Assembly: GCA_023212725.1 (NCBI GenBank)
Contig: JALBYF010000058.1
Location: forward strand, 53,673-117,672
Origin: Tranzscheliella williamsii
Lineage: Eukaryota; Basidiomycota; Ustilaginomycetes; Ustilaginales; Ustilaginaceae
Length of the DNA: 64,000 nucleotides
Direction of reading: 5' to 3'
Shown here one piece after another: positions 33,164 to 44,576 of the stretch (position 1 is its first letter; each line of letters starts with the position of its first letter). A program made the position numbers and the translations under genes. The notes below the pieces were generated by a model. It saw only the letters and a program-made list of their open reading frames with translations, was not told the DNA's origin and searched no databases.

Positions 33164-35015
33164 TTAGGATTGTTGCAGGGCTTGAGTCAGCTGCGAGGGT
33201 GACAGCGACAGCTGGCTGGGTGGCGACTGCTGCAACTCGTGATGTTCATTGCGTGCGGCAGCGGCAGCTGCCGACGCAGCCGCTGCGGCCGAAGCAGTAG
33301 CAGCTGCATTCTTGGCGGCCTGTGCCTGGATTTGCTCCTGAGCAAGCTGCGCAGCCTGAGCAGCAGCGGCAATCTCCTCCTGAGTCAGGGTACTTGTGCT
33401 AACAGGAGCCCGTCCGGTAGCGTCTACCTTGGCGCTAGCACCTCCGCCAGATTGCAGCAGTTGCAGTCCGAGCAAACCGTGCGAGCCAGAGTGCAGATAG
33501 TGATATCGCAGCCCGTTCAGGTTCTTGTATCGCTTGCCACAGGCACCAACCTGGCAGATGTACAGACGATCACCCAGCGACATAGTGTTCGTCGAAGCAG
33601 GGCTGGCTGGATCCGGCGAAGGAAGACAAGTAGCTGTGGGCGACGGTGGTGAGCTTGTCGAAGGAGACATTGACCCGTCTTCCATCTTGATGCCATCGAC
33701 AGACTCGGCGTTTGGCGACGACTTGGAGGAACCGATGTTGATATGAATGGTGGGTGGTTGAGCAGCCGCCTGGGCGGTGATGGGTAGGTTGTTCTGATTA
33801 CAGTGTCCATGAAGCCGGTGATACTTGAGACCGTTCATCTGCTTATAGGCCTTGTCACATCCAGGGGCGGGACACTTGTACGGCTTGTCCACAGAAGCAG
33901 CGCCCGCCTTGAGAGCATTCTCAAGCGCCATGGTCGACGCGCTCGAAACAGAAGTGGTCTTTTCCCGCTTGGTCGGAGGCTGCGACAAGGATGAGCCAGA
34001 GGCTGGGAAAAACAGGTTCGGTGGTGCACAGGAGGGCAAGTGGTGCTCATCCGTGTTGTTAGATCTGATTGATAGGGCAGAGAAGGCAGCAGGATTGAGA
34101 CCATTGGAGAAGTATCCATCGTTATCTGAGTCGACGGAGGGGGTCCCGGGAATAGAGCTGCCAGGCGTGGAGAAGGGCGAATTGGCAGAGTAGATGTTAG
34201 GCGAGCCAGGTGTCCGTCGGCCTACGCCGCCGTCGATAAGGGCCCGTCGAAGGGACTGGTGGATCGCTCCGTTGGGGTTGGCGGCGGTGGCGTTGGCGTA
34301 CTGTCCAAACGACCGCTTCTTGCCTTTGGTAAGAGAGGGCGATCGCATGACCGCGGTATCAAAGGCCGAGGTCTTATCGGCGTCATCGGTGCTGGTGGGA
34401 GTAGTTGCCTTCGACTCGGACTCGGAAACAACCGATGAAGCGAGAGGATTCGTGCTGTTGCTGGTAGTTGCCGAGCCAGCGTTGGATGTGCGTGGACTGG
34501 GAGGCTGCGAGCCAGAAGCAGTGGACGAATCCGAGGATTCGACCTCGTCATCAGCGATCATGGCGGGCATCTCATCATCTTCAAAGCGGACGTGGCACTC
34601 TTCGTAATGTTGAAGCAGATCATGAAGATCGTCTAGCTTCTGGCCGCAACAGGTGAAGTTGCGGCAAAACGTAGACTCCAGTCGTACCGAGGAAGGAGCG
34701 ACAGTGACGTCGGATTCAGTAGACGTGCCAAACTTGGAGATGGAATAGTCCATGATCCTAATGGTGGCAAAGCAACGATGTACGGAGCACAGATGAGTGT
34801 GGTGAGCAACGATGGAAGACAGCGAAGCGATGCCAGGAAGGTCGCAAGTGGTCAACTTACTCTGAAACATCTCTTCCAAAAGAGACAGCCATGGGCTCCT
34901 TGTAGCTGGCACTGCCAACGAAGCTGGAGGATGCTCTGGGAGTGCGACCACCAGGGCGCTGGAAAGAATCGAGGCGTGGCGGTGCCTGAGCGATGGGGAT
35001 CGGCGCTGGCATCAT
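33164..35015 (-). CDS. SFP1: SFP1-like C2H2 zinc-finger transcription factor
   Basis: Two exons, 35015-34861 and 34757-33164, with a 103-nt intron (donor GTAAGT, acceptor CATTAG) in phase 2; 582 residues. The join gives SFGRDVSEIMDYSISKFG. Three zinc-finger units are seen: an incomplete-looking N-terminal CCGQKLDDLHDLLQHYEECH (about residues 88-107), then YKCPAPGCDKAYKQMNGLKY..H (345-371) and YICQVGACGKRYKNLNGLRY..H (450-478), the paired split fingers characteristic of SFP1. Ser/Pro-rich linkers lie between, and an Ala/Gln coil (AAAAQAAQLAQEQIQAQAAK) closes the protein. In yeast SFP1 responds to TOR and nutrients and raises ribosomal protein and ribosome-biogenesis transcription. The start is the first of two adjacent ATGs at 35015. 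A gene-free 5 kb lies upstream. Confidence 0.9.
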
Positions 35016-38000
35016 AATTGTTATATTGAGATGTGGTTGATGTGGCAAAGGTGTTGCAGAACCGTTGGACTAAAGTCGAGAGTGAGTGCTCGGCTACGTA
35101 TCGAGTAGAATCAGACCCGAGAGCGATACGGCAAGTCTTGACTGGACACAGCTAATAAGTAGCAGCAGGCTAGAAACTATCGAAGGATGAAGCAAGGATA
35201 GCACGTCCGAGAGGGCAACTGTGAACTAAAAGGAATCTCTTGCACGGGGCGTGTAGGGTGTCGGTGAAGCGGGACTGAAGGACAGAGAGGCTTGTTTTGT
35301 GTGGGATGCTTCCTGGACGGGAGCTTTTTGTTTCTGTTGGTGGCAAGTGGTTGGAACGTGAGCAATCAATGCTGTGGTTCGCCGGAGTGCCTTTTGGGGT
35401 GGTAGATGAGGTGGGTGACGGGAGGACTGAAGTCGGTAAATGCTTTCGGTCGGAGAGATGGGGATAGAGATGAGTTGCGGAACAAGGCAAGATGGGGGGT
35501 GACGAAGCAGAGTGACTGAGAAGGCGAACGGATAGGTGGGTGGGTTGTGTGGGATCACCCACAAAGCAGCCGGTAGGCGCTGGAGGGGCAAAAAAGCAGG
35601 GCGAAATACAAGTGCCGGTGCGCTGCGGTGCACATTGGTGCATTGCGCTGTCGCGCGGCCAGCCAAAAATCTCCCTGTGGTTAAGTGCCGCTACTCTTGG
35701 CAGCGTTGGTTTCTTCTTGATCTTGCCTTAGGCTCGGCTCTGCCCACATGCTCGAAATGTCATCAACCTTGATGCGCAGCAAGGACAGCGAAAAGCCAGA
35801 ATCGCTGGTTGGGCACCAGAGCTGTGTGCTGGCAGTTCTACCGACAATCTCGCGTGCCGAACTAGCTCGAGTGGGCATCAGAGCAGTCGCGTCGTCTGCA
35901 GCGTTTCTCGCACATGGAGGTATGCTGAAGCTTGGTTCTGATTCGATCCCAGAATTCTTCTAGGTTTGAAATCGAACCGCTACTCACAACTTGTCTGACA
36001 ATAATCCGTCATCCTAGCCCCCTCTCATGATTTGACACAACAATCCTCGACGTAACGGTTGAGTGGTTCGGGTCCCACGTCCGTGACGTCGTTCCAGCTC
36101 GCACGCAGGAAAAGGCTGGAAGTTAGCTGGCGAGCACGGCGCTGACGGGACCTCCGCTTCATATCGGCCTCGCCACGGTATGAAGCCTACGATGAAATCC
36201 GACTGCGCAGCCAAGTAATGTTGCCCTTTAGCTTGTGAGAATTTCAACGTGAGTGTGGCGGCTGGGAGCATTAGGGCCGGTGATCCCTGCCCTCCGCGCA
36301 TGCAGCATTGCATTTGTGCTGCGCTCAGAAGCCTGCGAGCTAGCTGAGTCGCTTCAATGCCAAATCTCTTGGGAGGGACCCACGCCCAACTCCGACACTA
36401 CAAGTCAATGCAGGGTTTGAGAGGGACCGTACTTGGGATTCGCGACATTTGTGCTGCGCGCCGGTTGAGCCCGCTTTCAGGTGGTAAAGCGCAGGCTCTC
36501 ACGCAATGCCGCTCTTAGGCGAAACGTAGCTGCCTTGCTAAACTCTATGGCTCTTGGCTTTTGGCCGCTTCCACCGTTGAAGCGTCTTGATGACCTTAGA
36601 ACAACGCAGATATGCATTCATGCCACCACGAGCGAAAAGCATGTCCTCGGTCTCGGCTCGAATAGTCAATGACGAAACCAAAGAGCCTGCGTTCTGGTGC
36701 GACAGTCGCCTGTTACTATTCTCATCAACAAGGAGGCACCGGAAACTCCAAATCACACAAGGTTGGAAAGGACCGGACAACTAGGGAAAGGGAAGGAAGA
36801 GCCTGGATACTCGGTTAGCGATTATAATTATCGCAGGCATGAGCTCGCCAGAAGGCTAGTATCGAGCATGAAGTCAGACTTCGAGGTTGCGCACGGCGCG
36901 AGTCGTTTTCGCTAGAATTAGGAAGCGCCTTATGTGACAGAGCAACGGATCAAGTCCTCGGCTCTAGCCAACCGGAATGCACCCACAACTTGAAATCGAA
37001 GGCTACCCACAGCCAAGTCGTCCGACACGCGGACAACGCCTCACCCGACCCACGGTTGCAACACGGCAACGGAGGAACCGGAAGCCCCATCTTCACTTGG
37101 AACGAGTCAATTACTACAGTAGACTCTGCCGGTTTTGCGGTGGCTGGTTGACCCCTCCAAACCGGCCATCGCGCGACGGAAAAGTTCCACATCCGTTAGC
37201 CCGTCGGGACATACAATCCACTGCTTAGCCAGCAAAGTATCAACCGGTGGTCGCTGCTGGTGATACGACATTCTCACTGGTTGCAAGAAGCACGACCGAC
37301 TTGTCTCGGACGGCGGTTTTTGACGAAGAGCCGGCAAGTGGCAAGGGCACCACAGCAATATAACTGAAACCCGCTAGACATGTTGCATATTCAGGCGAAG
37401 GACCGAGTTATGTGGCACCAGTCCAACCCCGCTTCCGCATTAGCGACATTGCGCGGTCTAAGAAGTAGATCGGGTTGCTAGATGGCCGGGTCAGCGCAAC
37501 TGCTCTACAAAGCCATGCTGGCGGAGTCCGGAAGCGCTCTCCATCAGCTTTAGCGTGCGACCGCGGAGCCATCATTTCGGCCATATCCTCTTTGCTGGCT
37601 TTCGGACAGCGCAAGGATGCAGGGTATGCGCCAGCGAACTGCATGTGAGACTTTCTTCGGGAAATAAACATGGCGTAAGTGGCTACCAATTCCTCGGTTC
37701 AACGCGGTGGACAGGGACTTCTATTCCGCCTTACACTCACCTCTTAGACATTGCCGGAAAGAGACGAGCTGCACAGGCAAGTAGCTCTCTTTGCGAGGAA
37801 GGCAAACCATCTGGCACTGTGGATGCGCCGAGAAGTTAGCTCGGCATGCTGAGCCCGCTGAAATCCAAGTGGGCCGAGCGGTGACCGGCTCCAGTTCTCC
37901 CGACACCGCCAGAAGCCTAGAACGGCAACACGCAAGCGGCACATGCGCGAATGCTCTTAGGCGCCGTCAAAAGGCTCTTTGCATAGCGCTATCGGGGGCC

Positions 38001-39961
38001 TGTCCCGCGCTAGTCCGGTCTGGAAACGTAACACCGACGGATGCTGCGCAAATCAGCCGGAGCTGGTTCCGTGCATCTAATGAGCTGGGTGCGGCAGTTG
38101 ACCCGAGGCAGTTGATGCGAATATGCACTTTCATGAACTAGTCGTTGGGACCTGCAGCCCAATTCAACCCTAGGTTCGTCGGGAGAATTGCACGCGAGGG
38201 AGCACTGCCATCATCCAAATTGTTTTGAAAACAGCGATTTAGCACCAAGAGATGACACAGCGTCGAGAAATGACTTACACATTCATTTTCCCTAGCCTAA
38301 GCTGCATGAGGTTAGAAACTTTGATGCATCTCGCCAAAAAATCCCCGCTTGTTTGGTGCGGCTCCGTTTAGCTATCTATACAGCCGGACAGGTCAACCAC
38401 TAGGTGAAGCCACGATTTGCATTGGGCGCCACCCTGCCACTTCTAATCCGCCTGCCAGCACACAACCCCGCCCACCTTAGCTCACCCCACGCTGCCGTAC
38501 GTATGGGCTCTCACAGCTGAGGGCATGGAGGAGACGGCCTATGGATGTGCTACTTGTCTGCACAGCTTGCAGGCTTGTACGGCAAGTCTTATGCTGTCCG
38601 GAGTGGACAGCGTGTGGCCTACTTCTCCGTTCCGTGATCTCCGCCTTGCCGGGCAGTAGACGCACCTACATATCTGATGGATACGATTCACCCTTCGCCG
38701 GGCCGGCAGGCTTGGCATAGAGCGAGTTTGAATGACCTCGATCCGCGAGCATGGTCGGATCCAGGAAGGCTGACCGTCATCATTGCTCTGGAATGGCTCG
38801 GACGATGTGGTCCGGGCGCCGCCAACTTTGACCATAAAGCCAGTTTGTTTGGTTTCGCGTTGATGTCGGCCGTTTATTGGATTTGCATGCTGACGGTGCG
38901 TGTTAACCAATCAGCAGCTCTTGCTTATGTCTCAGAAGCGAACAACACATCCACGCGACCGCGTCCTAATGCATGCTTGCACGAAATTCTCCGCCGAACC
39001 AACTCACTCTTCCTTCACAGTCCTCGCCCAGACGGTCCTCTCCTTGCGAACGGCGATCAAACTGTAGCCACGTAGCCTGCATGTCTTGGAAGCCATCATA
39101 ACCAATCACAACGTCGTCACATCCAATACGACCCGAAACGACTGGCCTGTTGCCGCTCTCCGTACGCTCTGGCGCAGGGTTCGTTACGATGCCGTATTCC
39201 CATTCATCTGGCCACGCGACCTTTCTATTGGAAGCTAGCTGGCGAGTCGCACGGATATGTGTGGGTTTGGTCAGCCGGGCGGTACTCGTGCCGCACATCT
39301 TACCGCTCGGTATCCTTTCGGCTTATTGCAGGAACGACATCCAGAGAGGGCCAGCATACCGTATGCGGCTGGGCAATGGAACTGCTGCACTCGTTAATGT
39401 CAACAGCACGCTGTTGATTCGCTGGGTGGCTGCTTGCTGCGCTTCCGTGTTTTCCAGTGTTTGCAGTGTACAGCTGCGTCCGTATGCTGCGGTGTCTGGG
39501 GGAGAGCCAGGCGAGGTGTGCCCTGCGCCCGAGTTATGTGGCCCAAACGCGGCCGCGCGAGGCCTGACTGTACGAACTCACCGCAGACGGCGGCATTACG
39601 AGCTGCTGTTGGCCTCGGTAGCAACACGGTGAGATGCGCATGCTGTGGTCAGTTGCCCGATCGCCGTGCCATCGCAAGACCGCCTTCGGCAGAGAGCAGA
39701 TGACGCCAGCAACGCTCGCCAGCAACAATCAGGCTAACTCGCGACGTCGCTCGCTTGCGCGAAGAAGCAGAGCGACGCCCTCGGCACGTCGCGCACTGCC
39801 CCAGCCCGGCGACGTAGCGACGTAACGGTGATCTCATCGTCGCGTGCACATGGTTGACCGGCCCACGCACCCACCCCAAAACGCCCAACCGCTCCTATCA
39901 CATCTCCCAGCTGCCTCACCTATATAGCAGCAATATGCAAGTCGCTGTTCATCAATTTGGA
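35016..39961. other. Nearly 5 kb without a recognisable gene
   Basis: Only short, overlapping, compositionally unremarkable frames occur on both strands; none has a domain, a convincing start or a good splice partner. The first part must carry the SFP1 promoter and leader. I found no reverse transcriptase or transposase motif, no long tandem array and no RNA gene until the tRNA at its right end. It may be old, decayed repeat or long regulatory DNA, or hold unrecognised small or noncoding genes. Confidence 0.5.
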
Positions 39962-40068
39962 TCCGAATTAGTTTAGTGGCTATGACGGCGCCTTGTCATC
40001 TCTTGGATGCAACACGTTCTCCGCGCAGATAATCGGCGCAGACCCGGGTTCAATTCCCGGATTCGGAG
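39962..40068 (+). tRNA. tRNA-Asp (anticodon GTC) with an intron
   Basis: The acceptor stem TCCGAAT (39962-39968) pairs with ATTCGGA (40061-40067), followed by G73. A D-arm (GTT...GAC), anticodon stem GCGCC/GGCGC, loop TT-GTC-A and T-arm CCGGG-TTCAATT-CCCGG are all complete. The stem only closes if 39999-40033 (35 nt) is removed just after the base 3' of the anticodon, the standard position for nuclear tRNA introns. Removal gives a cloverleaf of normal length reading GAC/GAU. Confidence 0.92.
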
Positions 40069-40083
40069 AGAGTATCGTTGTGG

Positions 40084-40090
40084 TTTTTTT
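40084..40090 (+). terminator. RNA polymerase III terminator of the tRNA
   Basis: A run of seven T residues begins 16 bases after the tRNA end, the usual Pol III stop. Confidence 0.8.
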
Positions 40091-40365
40091 GCTTCTTCTC
40101 AGTTAGAGCTGGCCTCCCTTTGACTCGACATCGTTCTTTTTAGCCCAGTAGTATCCGCTATTTCGCCGGCATATTCTTCCTTTGTCACACGACAGGCCAG
40201 AGTCCTTGTCACAGCATCTCGCTGCATTGAAGCATTGGTACCGATACCACTACAATCCTCAAAAGTACATAAGAGACAGCGGGGGTAAGAACGAAGCACG
40301 GGAAAGCAAAGGAAAGGAAATGAAAAAGGGGAAGGAGGGGGGGGGTTCCCGTGTTGGGGTTAAGT

Positions 40366-43300
40366 TTACTGGATGTCGGCAACGGGTGGCGGCGGATGCG
40401 GCGAGGCGTGGGTGTCTTCAGCGGGCTTGTGTGTCAATTCGGCGGGCTTTTGCGGGTCGTTGATGACGGAGGAATCCGAGTCGTAGGCGCTGGCGATCGA
40501 CTCGCCGCCACCGTCGGCGTTTTCGGAGCCGGAGCTGCTGGCCATGCTGCTGCTGCCGGAGGGGACCGTGGTAGCTGGTGCGGAATCCGCCTTGACCGTT
40601 GGCGGCGCAGCAGCGACGGGTGTCTCGCTGCTGTCCGCCTCGCTGCGGTGGTCCATGGCGGAGGCAGCGCTGGTGGTCGGCGGCAAGCTGTGCGCTTTCT
40701 CGTCGGAGCGCGCCGGCCGCACCGTGCTCGACACGGCGCGAGGGCCGGGCGAGCGAGTCGTCGACTCCCGCTGGCTGCTCCCGCCCGTGGCTGACGCAAA
40801 CTGCCGGCCGCGCAGCGAGCTCTCCTTGGCATCGCTCCACTCCATCTCATCGCTCGTATCCTCTCCCAGCGGATGGTGGCGCTCGTCCCAGCCGTCAATC
40901 TCGTTCTCGTTGATCTTGATGCAATAAGGCTCGTCTTCCAGCTCGGCGCGATGCTCCGCCAGCCAGTCCGGATCGAAAAGCTGCCGCGGCAGCGTCTTGC
41001 CATACAGCTTGATGGGGATAGGCAGGTCCACCGGATCGTCTCGCCGCCATCGCGCCATCTGCTTGCTCTTGCTGACAATGTCTGCCTTGTGGAAGGCGCG
41101 CGTGAGATGCTTGTTGCGCCACCTTGGCGTCACCGCCTCCCACCCTTTCGCAATGCGCAGCTTCCGCAACCGTTGGCGCTTCCATTCGGACTTGGTGAGC
41201 CCGTGCAGTTCTTCGTCACTTGCCGCATCATCCGAGTAGGCTCCGGGCAGCAGGAGCTGTTTCGGGATCGCGTGTCGCAAGCGAGAGGCTCCGATCTCCC
41301 GATTTCTGCACTTGGTCTTGGCACGTTCCACACCCCGGTACTTTTCGTGCTTCTCCTTGTCCTCCTTCTCCGCCTGCAAGCCGGTTCGGAGCGACATACG
41401 GAAGCCAGACCGTGCAGAATCCATCAGGTCCTTGGCTACGTCCTCCAGATGATCGCGATCAATTGTGCCAGGGACGATGCCGTAGGCTTCGGGCTTCGCT
41501 TCTACCTTTTTAGAGCCTTCGGTGACGATGGCATCGATCAGCGACTGGTTTGTGCGGTAGAAATCCCGACTGGTGAAGTCAACATGGAATATATGTGTCG
41601 TGATGGGCGGCTGAGCGACTCCGCCGGGCGGCAGCGTGGCAAGAATCTGCTTTTCCTCCTCGGTAAGGTGAGGACTCGGTACCCATTCAGCGACCTTATA
41701 CGTATGTCGAAGCTTCCGGAACTCGTCTGTCCCCAGCCATCGATAGAGATGCTCGCGCAAATCACGCAGAAGTTTCCGGTTCCGGTACCGCTTGTCTCCT
41801 TCCTGACGCAAGCCAACTCCGAGCGTGGGAGTTCGACTCGATGATGCGGACGACGCAAGCAGCGTCGGGACCTTCGACGCTAGCCTTGTCGAAGAAGCAC
41901 GTGCAGTGGCGATACTGGGCTGTGACGTGTTGCTAGACGATGTTGCATGCAAGGTAGGGCGCGACGCGCTCCCGTTCTTCTTGGGCATATGAGATAGAGA
42001 CGACTGCGTGCTGGGGATGCTGCTGCTTGCTGCCTCCGGGCCAACAGCAAGATGCTTTGTCCGTGCCTGCTTCCGTCTTTTCCGAGCGGGTCCATCGCCA
42101 TCGCCCTCGTCCTCGCCGTCCTGTACCTCGGTGAGACCGTCTGGGGTGGCCTGTCCAACCGTGGCCTTGTTCGACTCATCTTGCCTTATGCGATGCTCAG
42201 GACGAGGTAACTGACTGGCCACCGCGCCGAGCCCAAGAGCCTCGAGCATCGCTGGAGTCACGCCAAGAGAAGTCAGTGCCGCTAGTGCGGCTGCATTGCT
42301 GTTCGGCATGTGGCTGTCGGCGGAGGGACTACCGTTCGGTCCACTGCTAAGATCGCCGTTGAAGAGGCTCCGTTGCTGTTGCGACATCATCGAATCCAGC
42401 GAATTAGATCCTGGAGTCGGAACTGACCCACCAACAGCACTGGCTATGGACTGAAAGAGGCTCAGAGCCCCCAAGCGATTCGCGTCTGGCGTCTGGGACA
42501 GATACTGGGCAAGTGCCGTAGGCAAGAAAGGAGAGGACTGGGCTGGGTTATCCCTAGCAGCCGAATGCTGCATGACAGCTTCGTGGTTGAAAGGATTGTT
42601 GAAAGGTCCGGCGCCATTGTTGTTGCCAGGTCCATTAAGGCTGAAAAGTGGGTTACTTTGCTGGGGCTGCTGCTGGAAAGGAGGAGGAATCGGGTAGTGA
42701 AGGCCGGATGGATTCGGTTGGCCTGGCTGCTGGCCTTGTGAATTACCTGAAAGCCCGAGGAACGCGGAACCGAACATATCCTGACTGAGTGGTCCGTTTT
42801 GACTGTTCTGGGGGCTCGGGTCTGAGGAGAAGTCAGAAGCGTTGTCATGAGGGCCTGCACCATTGAGGACCCTCAACTTGGCTACGCTACGGCTAAGTTC
42901 CGAGACAAGGGTCTTAGAGGCGCCCTCCAGCAGATTCACGACGGCACGTATTTCAGGTCGATCCGCCGGAGTTGAGTGCTTCGCTTCCTGAAGCGCGGAG
43001 GTAAAAGTAGAGACAGAGGACTGTGCATCTGAAAGAATCGAGGAGTGTTGTTGCAGCAACAGAGAATGTGGATTGAACGGAGAAGCATTAGAAGCGAGGA
43101 GGTGGGCAAGGTTGGCGTGTTGCTGTTGAGCATGTTGAGGATGCTGCAGATGTTGCGAGTGTTGAGCATGCTGACTATGCTGCTGGTGTTGTGGCCGCTG
43201 GTCGTGCTGCTGGTTTGGCTGCTGATGTCGCTGCTGCTGTTGCTGTTGCGCAGTATGTGAGGGTTGATGTTGCTGCGACTGAACCTGCGTATGAAGCAGT

Positions 43301-43437
43301 TGAGGGCCTGACGAGTCCTGCTGCAGGTGAGCGGGCACATGCGCTAAGCTGGAGGAACCATGATTGGAATGCTGTGAAACATGATGTCCGAACGGTTGAT
43401 GATGCAGCTGCAGCTGTTGCTGCTGCTGTTGCTGTGA

Positions 43438-43497
<60 letters not shown>

Positions 43498-43689
43498 GGG
43501 GGGTTGCGTTTGCAGGAGGCCGGGATTTAGCAGGTTCAGCGCCGAAGTTATGGGGTCACTTGAAAGGCCCGAGTGGGGTACATCATTGGCGAAGAGCGAG
43601 GCGGATGATCGCGCCATCGAATGCGAGGTAGACGCTGCTCTGCTGTTTGCAGAGATGACGTTGGGCGGGATGTGTTGAGACGGCTGCAT
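40366..43689 (-). CDS. Polyglutamine protein with conserved fungal core, function unknown
   Basis: Single exon from ATG 43689 (MQPSQHIPPN), 1107 residues. The N-terminal 150 residues carry a long glutamine run and Gln/His-rich sequence. A disordered Asn/Ser/Pro-rich part follows, with a basic nuclear-type cluster ARKRRKQARTK near residue 500. The ordered part is about 610-930: RYRNRKLLRDLREHLYRWLG, KLRHTYKVAEWVPSPHL, THIFHVDFTSRDFYRTNQSL, KTKCRNREIGASRLRHAIPK, SEWKRQRLRKLRIAKGWEAV and TPRWRNKHLTRAFHKADIV. It is basic and looks like a nucleic-acid or chromatin-binding module, but I cannot name a family. The C-terminus is again Ser/Pro-rich. A frame upstream of 43689 stays open only to about 43715, so an earlier short exon is possible. 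Confidence 0.82.
43412..43496 (-). repeat. CAG/CAA microsatellite coding for polyglutamine
   Basis: Plus strand reads TTGCTG repeated about eight times with flanking CTG triplets. On the coding strand this is mixed CAG/CAA, giving roughly 25 glutamines near the N-terminus of the protein. Such tracts vary in length between strains. Confidence 0.9.
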
Positions 43690-44576
43690 AGGGGGCAACG
43701 CCGCTCTTAGCTCCTGTGCCAGGCGCCCTGCCCTGGGCTATGACAGAGCTCGAGGTCACAACAATGCGGATGTCCAAGGAGAGGAAAGAAAAGCTGCCGG
43801 AAATGGAGAGAAGCCCGAAACTATCGTAGATCGAGCTGGAGAGATGTGTGAATAGGGTCCGAAACGGTGGGCATATGCCCACTACGCAACTTGCTGCGCC
43901 TTGATGGCAGCGCGCGACGGCAAGGTACCGACAGACTAGCTAGCTAGCTGAAAGATGCCCCAAAGGAGCCGGTGGTGGTAGCGACAAGGACGAGTTGAGA
44001 CTCAACCCGAACCGCGAAAGTGCCGCCCAGGGTCCGGAGGCATCCCGACAGCCGATAACCACAGGTTATAATCCATGACATTCCAGAACGGAAATCATCC
44101 TAAAGTTAAGCACAATCCTCTGTTCCTAGCTTGCAATCATGAATCACATCGGTAATCGGTGGCTTCTTCAGATATCACCAACTCCTTTAACGCACACAGC
44201 TGCAGTAGAATCACAAACCAATTTCACCCACCTGTTCATAGCAAGGCAATCAGAATCCTCACAAAAAAGCATTTTGATGTTCATCGCTAGCTGGATCAGC
44301 CAAGTAAACTTGTCTGTATTGAAGCGGAGTCTGAACTCGGCGGAATTATAATCAAATACGGATTCGGGGAGGTCCGCTGACTATTAATTCCATGTCTACA
44401 TGCTTGATATACAGTACATATGACTTCTATTGGTGTGGGGATAAGACGATGAGCAGCGAGTCAGACAATGCAGGGAAAGAGGTAATGTATATTGATAAGA
44501 AGCTGGCTTGAACAAGGCACTCGTATATCTGGATGGTACAGCGAGCGGAGGGTTGGCCATTCTCTCGACTGCCGTA
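43690..44576. other. 890 bases upstream of the polyglutamine gene
   Basis: Promoter and leader region; it also holds the 3' side of the F-box-like gene. A short TAGC repeat (CTAGCTAGCTAGCTG) lies near 43937. No gene seen. Confidence 0.5.

Noticed and set aside
40873..41844. A 323-residue plus-strand frame inside the polyglutamine gene
   Set aside because: Antisense of the conserved basic core; no recognisable domain of its own.
43191..43631. Val/Ala repeat protein on the plus strand at the microsatellite
   Set aside because: This is only the antisense reading of the CAG/CAA tract.
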